This document shows positions 15,201-27,232 of a stretch of DNA of 64,000 nt, one piece after another. The translations under genes and the position numbers were made by a program. Source of the stretch: Owenia fusiformis (taxonomy: Eukaryota > Annelida > Polychaeta > Sabellida > Oweniidae). Position 1 is the first letter of the stretch. Every line of letters starts with the position of its first letter. The stretch lies in assembly GCA_903813345.2 (NCBI GenBank), contig CAIIXF020000008.1, positions 12,677,278 to 12,741,277 on the forward strand, in the 5' to 3' direction. The notes under the pieces are model-generated. The model had not been told where the DNA came from and ran no database searches. It worked only from the letters and a program-made list of their open reading frames with translations.

Positions 15201-18200
15201 CAATGATAATTTCCAGCGAGTTCAGCTAAAAAATGCATAAAGTTTTCAGCAGTGATTTGTGTAAAACCTTGAATATGCCTTATAACTTGATGTTTAAATC
15301 ACGGAAGCTTTCCGCTAAGATCCACATATTAGTCAAAGTTGACTGGGTTACTTAATACCAGAGCAGTCAACCGAACACTATGAAACATGAAAGCAGGAAA
15401 GAGTTTTCCCAGGGAGGTCATAATATGAGATGACACACGCAATATATAGCCGTCCAAATGGTTCAGTGATAGGGGACCGTGAGGCCTAAAATAAGTCCTG
15501 ACAGCATGCCAAGTCGCTACTGTGATTTGTCACTATCGGAAGCTCTGCTTGTACCATTGAATTACCTCACACTGTCATATCACACCTTTACCTCCGAGAC
15601 GTTATTTCTGAAGAAATGGACTTTGACACTTTCTTACATTTTTCTTATCCCAATGGTTCAGTACCCTTCTACTTAGACAGTCTAGGCACCTCAAAGATAA
15701 TAGCCAAAAATTAAATTCCAACACTTAAGTTTCTTGATTCAAAGAATTACTCTAAAAATACAGCTATCTTTATCATGTTTCTTATTTCTGCTTTAGCTTA
15801 AAAGTATGATTTTGGGTGATAGGATTTATTCACTTTTTGTTTGTGCATTTGCAGCATCAACAAATTATCATGTGAATTAAAATATGCAATTCAAATATGA
15901 TACATTCTTTATGCTAATGCCCACAGGACAACACCCCCATATAACAGGGTTTCTCTCCACAAAAAAGCATCAGTCATCCCACCTAACCAAAGAGCCAGCT
16001 GTCTCAGGGTACACAAACTGAGGGTACGATCTCAGTAATGAATGCATGATTCACGATATCAAACATTATACTGATGATGCAGTTGCTATAGTACAAGTTC
16101 TTTGTTATTTTAAGCTGCTAATAGAACCTCCTTGATGATAAGACAGTGTTCAAACACTGGGCCCCAGGTTTGAATTAAAAGAAAGATGCAATTATACTGT
16201 GCAGTGGTCCAATCTCTTCTGATCAAATCCGTGAAAATTGCAAGGCAAAAGTTCAGAATCCTACATTCTGATTGGTCCATTTAATCCCCATGGGAGGTAA
16301 TTAGCCAATCAGGTTTTGTCAGAATGATGAATGAGGCAATATATGATTGCATAGCCACTAATTACGTATATCATTAAAACCAACATTTATATGTTGTTCA
16401 GAGAGATTCAATATTACCATCAAGCGATTGTTACTAATTCTAGTGCTCCAATATTAGGGCATTAAGTCTCACAGCATCTCGCTTGATATAAAAAGTCACT
16501 AGGCGTTCAGTCTTATTATCTCAACTTAATATAATGAGTTATTGTGCGGAGACGAACTTATAAAATATAATGTAGGAAGTGTAACGAAATAACAGAATGA
16601 GTATGTAATTCCATGTGACAGATGCATGATACTAAAGTTACAATTACATATAGGGAAAGAGTCCTAGAGATATATAACCCTTGAAATACACGCAAAAGCC
16701 AGATTAGGAAAACGCGAGTAATTATGTCGCCATAAATTCATAATTAGCCTGTGGTAATTGGCTTACACAGTATAAGCAGTCGCTGTTTGCATCTGGGCAC
16801 AGAACAGGGTCACAGTGACTACCTTATGATATACATGATTAATGGTTCAACATGTAAACGTGATTACGAATAACCATGATCTATATAGTTATGCATTTAT
16901 AATGAACAAATAGGATGATTCCAGTCTATCATACGATGACATATAGGTGAACGCATCACAACCACCAACCATAAAACCCTTCAATCACATACATCATTTA
17001 AAGCTATAACGTATCGTATCGTATCTCATTGGTTTAATATCAGTCTGAAACTTTAGGCCATTGATCCTTACATATAAATGTTTCATAACAGAGATGAACA
17101 GTCTGACATGGGACATAACGCAACAGAGAAAACAAATGACGGAAACACAAAGGGTGTTGAAAGAAGACAGGAATAACAGGAATCGACTATGGTAGTAATA
17201 TATCATGAGAACCAAGCATTAGCTTCAAAATGTGCATAATGATCTATTCAAATTTTCTCTCTTGTCAAACTGAATTCCATGAAGATCTCTCTAAATTTGT
17301 GAAAAAATGACTTGGTTTTCTTGTATTTTAAATACAATTCATAAGTGACGTCATGCTTGTTTGCCTAATTCCATGCTGATTGCATTCTCCGTTATTTTAT
17401 TTTACACATGACCAATGAGAGATTTTTCTCATGGGGGTATTCTTCCATTCTGTGCCAATGGCTCATTAATATGTCTAATCACTACCTTCAAACCTGTAAC
17501 CATTGTTCAGTCTGGTTTCCAGAAACTTGTTGGTGAATGTTACACTAACTAGACACGGAATAAGCTCATTCATTGGTTGAAAAGAAAATTCAAGACACGA
17601 TAACCAAAGATGCAAACATTCCAAATCAGCTGCATGAATCCCAAACAACAGTGAAATAACTCATAAAATTGTTGTATCATTAAAAACTTCTTGTCTAAGG
17701 AAAAATGTTTAAGACTACTTCGAGAAATCTTTCGAGTGCTCAAAAATGCCCAGTGTCCCTAACAAAACGAGGAAAAGGTATGCAATGGATCTTCTGCCTA
17801 CTATAAAGTTGACAGTGATAAAGGAGGGCATTCATAGAGAACGATCCCCTTAATCTAGCCCCTATAATTCCCTCCGTCAAATCTCTGACAGAATGGATTA
17901 GGCGATGGATCTAATCAGCTACAGTCGGCAAAATAATTAAATTAAATACAAATTAAACAGTATTTTTCTCCATTTGCTGATCATGATATTGCTTCATAAT
18001 GGTCCTAAAATTGAATCTCCATTTATTTCGAGTGTAAGAGGGTCACTCTGAAGATAAATCCTCATGTTAGAATGAGATCTGAACTATCTAGCTTGAAAAC
18101 AATGTTGGAGACACACTTATTTCCAAATATATTTCAGAATTGCAGATAGAATAATATGTATATATATTTCACACCAATCAACATTTTTAAACCAAACAAC

Positions 18201-18232
18201 GTTGTTATTTAAAGAGACCGCCAGATGCTAGT

Positions 18233-18286
18233 CCCTTACCCCTCCCTCTATGCTAACCCCTTCCTCCTTCCCCCTATCCTAACCCC
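18233..18286 (-). promoter_or_regulatory. G-run tract directly downstream of exon 9 donor
   Basis: On the transcript strand six runs of three to five G fall within 54 nt (at 18283-18286, 18270-18274, 18257-18260, 18244-18246, 18239-18242 and 18233-18235), 35-88 nt after the exon 9 donor. Such G-runs are known intronic splicing enhancers bound by hnRNP F/H, and the spacing could also form a G-quadruplex. Function here is inferred from position. Confidence 0.45.
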
Positions 18287-18320
18287 TAGTTCTCTTCTCG
18301 AGAGATGGAATTCAACTTAC

Positions 18321-18397
18321 CAATTGTTTACTTGTAAAATAGTGAGGCCTGTATCTTGTGCTAACTGTTTCTTCTGTTCTTCAGATGGGTAAGGATG
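18321..18397 (-). CDS. Meis/hth: Meis exon 9: TALE loop, helix 2 and start of recognition helix
   Basis: This 77-nt exon has acceptor tttgttattgtag and donor gtaagttg. It encodes HPYPSEEQKKQLAQDTGL then TILQVNN, and ends with the first two bases (TG) of the tryptophan codon of the WF.N motif in helix 3. These residues are, as far as I recall, identical to vertebrate Meis1 over the whole exon. PYP is the three-residue loop extension that defines TALE homeodomains, and SEEQKKQLAQDTGLTI separates Meis from Prep and PBC. It starts in phase 0, so it accepts either exon 8A or 8B. Intron retention would give a stop directly after VNNW. The DNA-contact residue N51 lies in the next exon, which I could not find in the 18.3 kb to the left. 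Confidence 0.97.
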
Positions 18398-20603
18398 CTA
18401 CAATAACAAAAGAAATAAAATATAGTTAACAATAATTACTCATTTAATTATCATTTAATATACTGATTTCACATTTCAGGTATAATTCGTAGAAGGCTAT
18501 TTTCACCAGTAGTTACTGTAGTATGCATCATGTGATCACCTAAAATTAAAATTAAATAATTATAGAAAATATGATCTTTATCAATGCCAGTGTCCAGAAG
18601 AATGGTTTCCAGAAGTAGTGTCTGGTATTAAGTACTGTATGTGTAAAGTGAAAATTTACAATATAAGAAATAGGCAATATGTATAATAAACAATTTACTG
18701 CTTATCTTGAAAAACAAGGCAAATATTACATTCATGCCTTAAACATTAGTTTTGATCTTACACAATGTATGTTTAATATCACATCTAGAATTAATTTGAA
18801 ATTCAAATTGCTTATCACATACAGGTAGAAAATACATTATATAAAATATAGCCAACTCCTGCATGTAGAAAGATCGAATTATCTCGAAGCAGAAGTCATA
18901 CAGAAGTTATTCACGCTGCTATTATTTTCATTCATCGTATTTGTGTATAATGCTGATGCACAAAAAGTAAGAAAAATACAAATTGGACAAATTCTATGTC
19001 AAGATGGATATGTTTCTTGCAACAGCAGATATGATATTATTTCAGAGGAAATAAATGTCACCACCAAAGGAACACAATAACACCATAAGAGATCTAAATG
19101 AACAACCAATAAAACACTTCCCTATAGTCAGGTGATCCTCAATGACAAATCACAAAATTATGAAAATGAGACAAATTATGAAAATTGTGTTATGCGTGGT
19201 AATTAAAAGAGACATTAACGATATGTTAATCTGGTAACATATTTCGACTTGATAGTCCACTTCCATGAACCTATATAGCTCCTAAGTGCAAACTTGTGTA
19301 AAAGCAATATTGAGGAAGTATTGAAAATGGTGGCCAAAACTCATAGGAAAAGTACATTGTTTATTCACTCATAATTATAAATTGATAATTAGTGACTATG
19401 AGAATGACATTATGATCTGTAAAATAAATCACATTCATTAAAAATGAAATATCACCAATGAAAAAGGGAGTTGATGCATAATGAATATTTTCTGAATTCT
19501 TAAACACTCCTACAGTACAATCATTTCCTTTTAGTCCAAGATGTCTATTAGCATTCTAACCAAATATCCAAATAAACAACAATTTCTTTATAAAGTAATC
19601 AATTAGATACATTTGAGATGCATTTAGTACTCTATCAAATGATGAATTATGTAAGCAAGGGTGCAATAAATTCATTTGCAATCAATAAATCATGGATAAA
19701 TATCCATTGTTGATAATATATCAACCGCAATGTTATCATACTGATATTTCTTTCAAACTTGAAGAATATTTGTCAAATTAATGTGTGGACGATGAATATA
19801 TTTCAGTAAGAGATGTGAAGGATACTTTCTATCTTAGAAGCTCACTGGGACCTTGGAATGGTGTTATGGTGTTCCCTACATCCATAGTATAGTAGTTCTT
19901 TATGACTTTAGATACATTGAGCCATCAAACAAATAATTTATAACTGTTGTGTTTTATTGTTACATTGGTTAGCTTATCATGCAGATCAAACTCAGCGTTA
20001 ATTCACGCAAAGTCGACATTTTCCAGAGCTTCAATATGACTAATTCATTATTCTAAGTGAGAGAGGGGTGATTAATAAAGCTCCCATAGTAGAGAGAATA
20101 CAGAGGTAATTTGTTAAACAGTCCTGTATCAGTGAATTATTATGAACGATGTATATTTGGTTGAACATCAATTATAATTCAAGCTCAACCTGGCCTCCAG
20201 CATACAAATACATGACAGGCCCAAATCTAATATGACATTTCACCATTTGTTTCTATCAATAAGAAAAATGACCGAGAAGATTATAAATATAGTAAATGTT
20301 GAATAATTGCTTGTCGTTTGTTCGGTTCAGAGGTGTAGAGAATAAAGCTGTTTTCAAGTGGAGCAATCAAGGGGCTTGTTGACATGCGGGCCACAGGTAG
20401 AAATTTATTTTCTCTCACCCGAAAATCAAAGTAGGTCACGTCATTTATCAATCTCCTTCTATGGAGTCCGTGCAAAATAAAATCAAATGTTTCGGTATAA
20501 TTTATCATTTCAAGCCTCATTAATCAAGAAGTTATGAATAATTGTGTCTACTGCAGTTTAAATTAGAAACTGTTTCAAGAATTGATAGGGTGCGTATTTT
20601 AAT

Positions 20604-20878
20604 TGTCAAAGCATAGACAAGAACCTTGACAACATGACAACAGTCCTATAATTACTCCACAACAACATGTAACAGAACCACCTCATTGTTATTCAATTCT
20701 AATTGTTAGTTACGTCTACCAAGTCAGCTCTCTGTCAACCCCTGATCATTCTGGCCTGCATGTACCATACAGTTCATGACAGTATAATAACACAGCTCAA
20801 ATCTGAGTATGCAAATTAATCACAAATTAGTGATCTTTTTATAAGTTACCACTGACAATTATAAGTGTGGGGTTGACA
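20604..20878. promoter_or_regulatory. Second group of seven TGTCA/TGACA motifs, including TGACAGTTG
   Basis: Motifs start at 20604, 20627, 20635, 20732, 20777, 20853 and 20874; two are the full TGACAG (20777 and 20874). About 0.6 are expected by chance in 275 bp. It is a possible TALE-responsive element, by inference only. Confidence 0.25.
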
Positions 20879-23800
20879 GTTGAGCTGTTGCACCAGTCAA
20901 ACCTGACTAATATACACTACGCACATTATAAATTCCATCCATACTAGACCAGTGAAAAATTACCCAACAAGTAGCCACAAGAACATCAGTCATATGTTTC
21001 CATGTAAACCACTAAAGGTATCAATAATGAAATTACCATGGAAACTAATCCACAACTTGAAGGTCAAGTGATCCATAAAGTTATTGGACCATATACATAT
21101 GACATGCCAATTGAGTAAATTATTAATACAATTGTTAAGGATATGATTGTAAGAAAGTAAAGTCATGTGGTAAACAGATACCCAGCTCTCTAACACAAAC
21201 AGATCATACAAGATAACACCAACAAGAATGGACAATGAAGCTAAACCATAAAGAATATAAAAATTCAAGTAAACAAGACATTTCTCATAAGCTTCAAAGA
21301 AAAAAATGCTGATATTACGTGACAAATTAGAAATCAAATGAAAGGGCTGTGCTTCTGTAGGGATGTTGACAGCATCCATTTGTCTTGTCCCCCTATCTTA
21401 TATGTCAGGCCTTCAAGCCCCTAACCAACATCATTATTAATATCAGCAATAAATTTCAATGAATAATCATTGCTTAAACTAGACAAGTGAATAATAGTGG
21501 TGAGAGAAGGTTTGGTAATCTAGGGGGAGAATTGACAGGGTAGTTGGAACAATGACATTTGCCATCAGTACACATCAGTTACCATCAGGAGGAATATTTA
21601 CTTTCAACTGTATGACAGCTTGGAAACAAATGGTACCTTTGAAGAGGTACATAGACACCTTATAGTATGGAAAATACTATAATGAGGGATTTGTGGTGAA
21701 GAATGTAATAGATGACATATTGGAACAACAAGCTATAACATCCACAGGATAGGGCAGCAAGGGCACTGACTGACTGGCCTTTTGTGCTACTACCTTCGAA
21801 GGGAATACAGAGGAGAATGTGGATAATGAAGATGAAACACATAAGATGGACAGATGATGCCTGTGATCTCCAAAGAGAATGTATGGTACACATAATAAGG
21901 AAAAGTATCTATTCAGGACAAATGAGAATGAGAATCAGTTAAAGGTACAACTGCAAAACGGGTAATGCTGCTCAAAGTCCTAACTAATTATGATAAATAA
22001 CTAATGTCCCTGAAGATGCTATTGAGTCCAAAGGTCCACATTTGTAGCCACATTTCAACAACATTGTATTTTGAACAATTCAGACTTGTGCTGAACAGAA
22101 CAGCAAGCATGACATATGATGTATGGCTACCTTTGATGTTTCTCTTGCAGTGATTAGTTTTTGCCATATCTTTTTAAAATTTGATTGAAGTTTCTGATTT
22201 TCTTGCATTTCCAGACAATTTAAAGTGTTGACTACATGTGTATGCACTTTATTTTTTGATTATGGCACTCTCTTATACTGTATTTTACATTTCAAAACAT
22301 AGCCGTCATGACGTTTGACGAATAGCCACACTGAGGTTGGAAGATAAGTGTTCTATTAGGCAGGTTACATGACAAGAAATGCTCTAGATGACAGGATACA
22401 ATTTGTTAACATCCATTCACCTTTCTCCTTTGTTGTACTACGTATAGTGGTGAGTGCACTAGTTCTGTTTATTACAAACTGTATAAGATGACCCTGATGT
22501 TTCATTTGGACATTTACCCCTGAGAGATGAACCATTTTGTACAAGATTTCATATAGAAAGATGTGATTAAGATATAAAGGAATCAGATAATGATATGGCT
22601 AAATTGATAATTCCTAAAATGATGCACCATATTTTTTTAGTTTAGTCTTCATCCTATGTTTGGTTTAGGTTTATTTTTTCTCCTCAGTTATTAGCATCTC
22701 TCTTAATCATTTTGCTGGAGGTCTAGTAAAGATTTTAATGTAGTAAGATGTGAAAGTTTTAGTGCTCATAATGTAGCCTAATGCTTGAAGGTTGTATTCG
22801 ACCTTATGTTACATGCCTTTATCTTTGCAAATGCAATGCTATTATCTATAAGCTTTTTTCAAGAGTGGCTAGCAACATTGCACTGATAACCACATAGATT
22901 GTTAGGGACCGTTATCTGAACACTATATACTCTTACGATAACATGGATAAGTCAGCAATTTTTTCAATGGCGGGTCTCCGTAGAAAAAACAAACTCTTTG
23001 TAAGGCATACGCAATTCTTTCTATCTGCAATACTTGCTTTCTTTGATAGAATCATGATAAATTCGGTTTTTAAAAGCCTACTTAAACATCATTGAAGGAA
23101 CAATTTTTGAAAAATATTTTAGCTCATATACATTTGAGTACAATTAATCTTATTGTTTAAGCCATGTTATCACAGTACAAAGATATCATTTGAAACGTTT
23201 CCTCATTGTGCCAATCTATATTTTGAAATTGAATTTTATCCAATTATGCAATTCAACGGCCGGGATATTTTTTAATTTGGCTCAGTTGAAAAATCACTTC
23301 TTAAAGGTCAAAAAGATTTCGCCTTTCATCTCCAAGTGACTTAATCACTGGGAACGTCCGGAAAAATGCAGACTATTGTAAGATTGGTCGGGAATGAAGT
23401 TGCAAACAGTAGTCTGTTAGTTAATGGACGATAGCCTATAAACAGTCAAATGAGATTGAAACGGCGATGCCAATTCGATATTCTCTCCGAATAATTCACT
23501 TTGTGTGTGATATATGTGACAGATTTACGTTAATATCAAAATATCCTAATTCATTTGGAAATTAAAAAAGAAAAGGCTTGGATTCAGGTCTATTAGAAGT
23601 AATAAGGCTGTGTATGGTTCTACATTGTATTTACTCAGACTGCGGCCAGTAAATCAGTCGCTGTGATTGAAAATCTTCACTTTAACATGCAACACTTTGA
23701 TATTGACACCCAGCTAGATTAGCTAAAATCTAATGTAATTAATGCTTCATAATTTCACAGTAATATAACCTTTTCTTAATAAGAGAGAAGGCGAAAGGAA

Positions 23801-25592
23801 CAGACTCTTTGATTTTGACACATGCAGATTTCATCTCTAAGGACATCTCCATATATTTCGATGCCTAATCTATAATTTTGGAGGAGTTATTTTAAAGAAT
23901 AATTGTCTAATATTTGATCTTTAAGTCAAGGAACAATTAAGAGTAGGCAGAGTCTATCAATCTCATTAATTTTAAAATGTCTTGCAAATTTAGAAAAAAT
24001 CAGATTTTCAATCATTCCATTTTTAATAATTGTAAGGACTGGAAAGGATATGATATGGAATTTATCTCATGAATACCACTTTATTTAATAATTCACCCAG
24101 TGGATAACTCGGGCGTTCTTTTAAATGATGTATTGTCATTTAACAAAATGTTTAAAACAGAATTTGACTTTTGTTCATTTATAAAAGAGGAGATACATTA
24201 GCTGACATAATTGTCGCTAAAGTCAAATATCTTTGGGCAAAGCCTGTCGCTTAGGGGGAGCATTAAATATGTCATAAAATGCCTGCATGTGAAAAGTAAC
24301 AAGTTTTAAGCAAGTTGGGGCAGTTAAGAGTCAATTTACGTCAATCTTATATTCTCTGGGGCTGAACAAGTTTACTAGAAAATACTTGAGACAGATTTCC
24401 AGATCTATATAACTGTTGTACACATGATACGTCTTAATTGCTGTAAAATACATATTTGTGGCATTGTTGTTTGGTTTTGAAATGCTCATATAATTTGTGA
24501 CTGACATTGTACAGCATGTTTTGATATGTGTCACAATGTTGTCAACATCTTCAGTGATATCTGGGGAATTTCTCACAAAAGTAAAAATTATTTAATAGGT
24601 CAAATGTCAAGTCATAAATTATTTTTCTCCATTACAATTATTCCTCACTTCCCGGATCAGGGATTTCAAGTTTCCATAATTCAAAATATAACATTATATT
24701 ATTTCTATGTTTTATATGGTTTCTGAGCAGAAATATAGATATTCATTTCAAAAGGGAGACCATCCACATATGCAATGTTAGAAAGGTATTGACAATTAGA
24801 ATGACTTAAATCATCAAGAAAATAAATATTCCTCACATTTTCTTCTGCATGAGTTACAGAGATTCTTACTTTAAAATGAGACTGTCCAATCTTGTGTCAT
24901 ATGTTACACCGCACGGACAATTGCAGCAGCGGATTACGCATATCAATTGCTGAGAATTGGAATATCTTTCACTTCATTGGCATTTTACAAAAAATGAAGA
25001 CTCGTAATTACAAACAAATGCAATCAGGCGGGAGTGAAGACAAGGGAATCACAATGTTACTGAGATGGGGGAAAACTAGAGGCATTTGTTAAATAGTCCT
25101 ATTCCAAACAATAAAATAAATTGAATCCTGGCTATCTGATTTAACTCAATATAACCTATATTCCAAATCTGTTATATGGAAAATTCTTACGCACCAAGAT
25201 AACAATTAATAACTGATAATATCAGTAATTTAGACTAATTTTTGGACAATGTACTGTCAATATACATCATTATATTGATGAATTATTTTATAATTGAGGC
25301 CCCTGTTTCCATGATTTCTGAAAATATGTGATAATCCACACAAGATCATTGCAAGTACTGCCTCCCTCTCTGATCAAATTATATTATTTGATTAAATTAT
25401 GAGGCATTTAAAAAATGTCTTAAAGTGCTTTAACCGTTGCCACAATTTTCTTAAGTGCTATATCTTACCTCTGTCTACCACGAGTAATGGCAAAATCTAA
25501 TTTATCCTATTTGTGAGATTTTTGCCATTTTACTTGAAATACATACTTAATTCCCAAATGAGATTATAGTCACAAAGAAATGGCAGTTCAGT

Positions 25593-25617
25593 GGGATTAG
25601 GGGGAAGGGGGGGGGGG
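25593..25617 (+). repeat. G-run with G-quadruplex-like pattern
   Basis: GGG, then a run of five G, then a run of eleven G, separated by ATTA and AA. On the Meis transcript strand this is C-rich. Confidence 0.85.
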
Positions 25618-27020
25618 CTGCAATTTGAACTTTCACAATGTTACATACAGCAAAATCATTGATTCTTTTTCAGGAATGTAGATTTCTCCTGCATTAGTAA
25701 GTTTAATAAAATTCAATTACATGTAAAGAAGTTGTTTATTTGTTTTCCATATTTGAAACATATATCTAAGTAATTGTTTCTTTGTGGGATAAATTAGACA
25801 AATTGGCCTTGGAAAATGGAACATATAACCATAAAACGCATAGAGGCCTGTGCTATTGCGGTTATTGTTGGTCGGTTGTGGTAGGGTCCTTGCATGGTAC
25901 TCTCCAATAAACGTAATAATGTCACCAACGTGTGACTTTATTAATAATCATAATGGGTATATACTGTACCATACATGAACTAATTGTTCCCATAATATGT
26001 ACTACTAATGGTGTAATCAAATTAGGGTCGGCAAGTCACTTCGAGACACTTGACACGTAAAAGCAATTAATGTTAATTCCATTTTTTATATATATTAGCA
26101 GTCCAATATTTTTTTTGCACATCTATATTTTCATGATATACTAATTTTGAGGAAAAATTTTCATTCTAAAAATGTCCAAAGTGAGAAATGACATCACAGT
26201 GTTCTAATCATTCTTGGAAAATACACCTTTCACTTTTAGGAGCTTTTTTAATCGTCATATCATGAATGCTCATTCTTTGACTAAATAACCCCAACAATGG
26301 GTTAATCTTTTCAGTCCACACTTGAGGCAGTTGAAATTAATGCTAATGATTGTATTTGTTCTGTTAATCTTTACAAAGCCAGTGTTCTTTGACACCGGAC
26401 TGTTGTTTGCCATCCAAATAGGCTCTTTCTGGTTTTTATTGAAACAAGGGTCGGGCGGAAATATAGAGCGTCTCACAGGCTCTTTATAATATTTGCAGGG
26501 AGTGAATGATATCTTTACTCAAAGTCTTATGGACAATGAGAGTAAACTTTAAGCTATGCACACTACATTTTTAGCCTTTTATCTTTCCTTTATGACCTCA
26601 GTCGTTTTTTACTTGAACAGGGTAATTCAATTAGTATCACCATTCCCCGTGAGGTACTAAGCGAAAAGTGCTTTAAGATATGATCCTGTTTAATTAATAT
26701 GAGAAAAACTTTAAAGAAAGTCATTAAGTTGAAAGGTGTATGCTAAATTCTCCAGTGATCTTTTTTCTACAGATGTTGTTTTATTAATCGGTAGAGTTTG
26801 TTTTCAACAACAATATGGTGAGAGGTTAATTTAAAGGTTTGATCCCAAAGCTAAACATAGACTATTGATGTGTATTTAACTCTCCGCAAAAAGGGTCAGA
26901 AAGTCAAAAGAATTAAATTATTAAACAAATTTTATAAATCATAGACAGATCTAGTTCTAAATCATGTTCAGATCTAGAAACTAAAATCTTCACTGAACCT
27001 CATTTAGTGAATAACATTAC

Positions 27021-27232
27021 ACAAATTAATCATATTTTGAAAAATTGTTATTTGTGCATTTATTTCTATAGAAACAAATTATCATTTTTGAAAAGTTGCT
27101 ATTTGTATATTTATTTCAATATATTTACAAATTATCATTTTTGAAAAGTTGCTATTTGTGTATTTATTTCAATATATTTACAAATTATCATTTTTGAAAA
27201 GTTGCTATTTGCACATTTATTTCAATATATCT
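27021..27232. repeat. 53-bp tandem repeat, about four copies
   Basis: Copies start at 27074, 27127 and 27180 with the phrase acaaattatcatttttgaaa and are nearly identical; a diverged copy precedes them from about 27021. The array is A+T-rich and lies inside the 16.5-kb intron. Confidence 0.88.

Larger units (their letters stand above)
1..18320 (-). other. Meis intron downstream of exon 9, running off the window
   Basis: I searched the minus strand for the expected next exon (peptide FINARRRI then VQPMIDQSNR) and found no match, so the intron probably extends past position 1. It contains tandem repeats at 4133-4362, 7085-7147, 10098-10372 and 11389-11701, an ATCA microsatellite, a cluster of TGTCA motifs (12031-12236) and G-runs just after exon 9. 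No open frame here resembles a known protein. Confidence 0.75.

Noticed and set aside
16845-16866. Minus-strand sequence reading TTC ATT ATA AAT GCA, recalling the FINA start of the next Meis exon.
   Set aside because: It has an extra codon and a stop follows directly (TAA); no RRRI continuation.
20990-21379. 129-codon open frame on the minus strand; similar frames at 5778-6182 and 58899-59300.
   Set aside because: In 64 kb of this composition the longest chance frames are expected to be about 130 codons. The translations are rich in I, L, F, Y, N and show no domain, and no splice or conservation support is visible.
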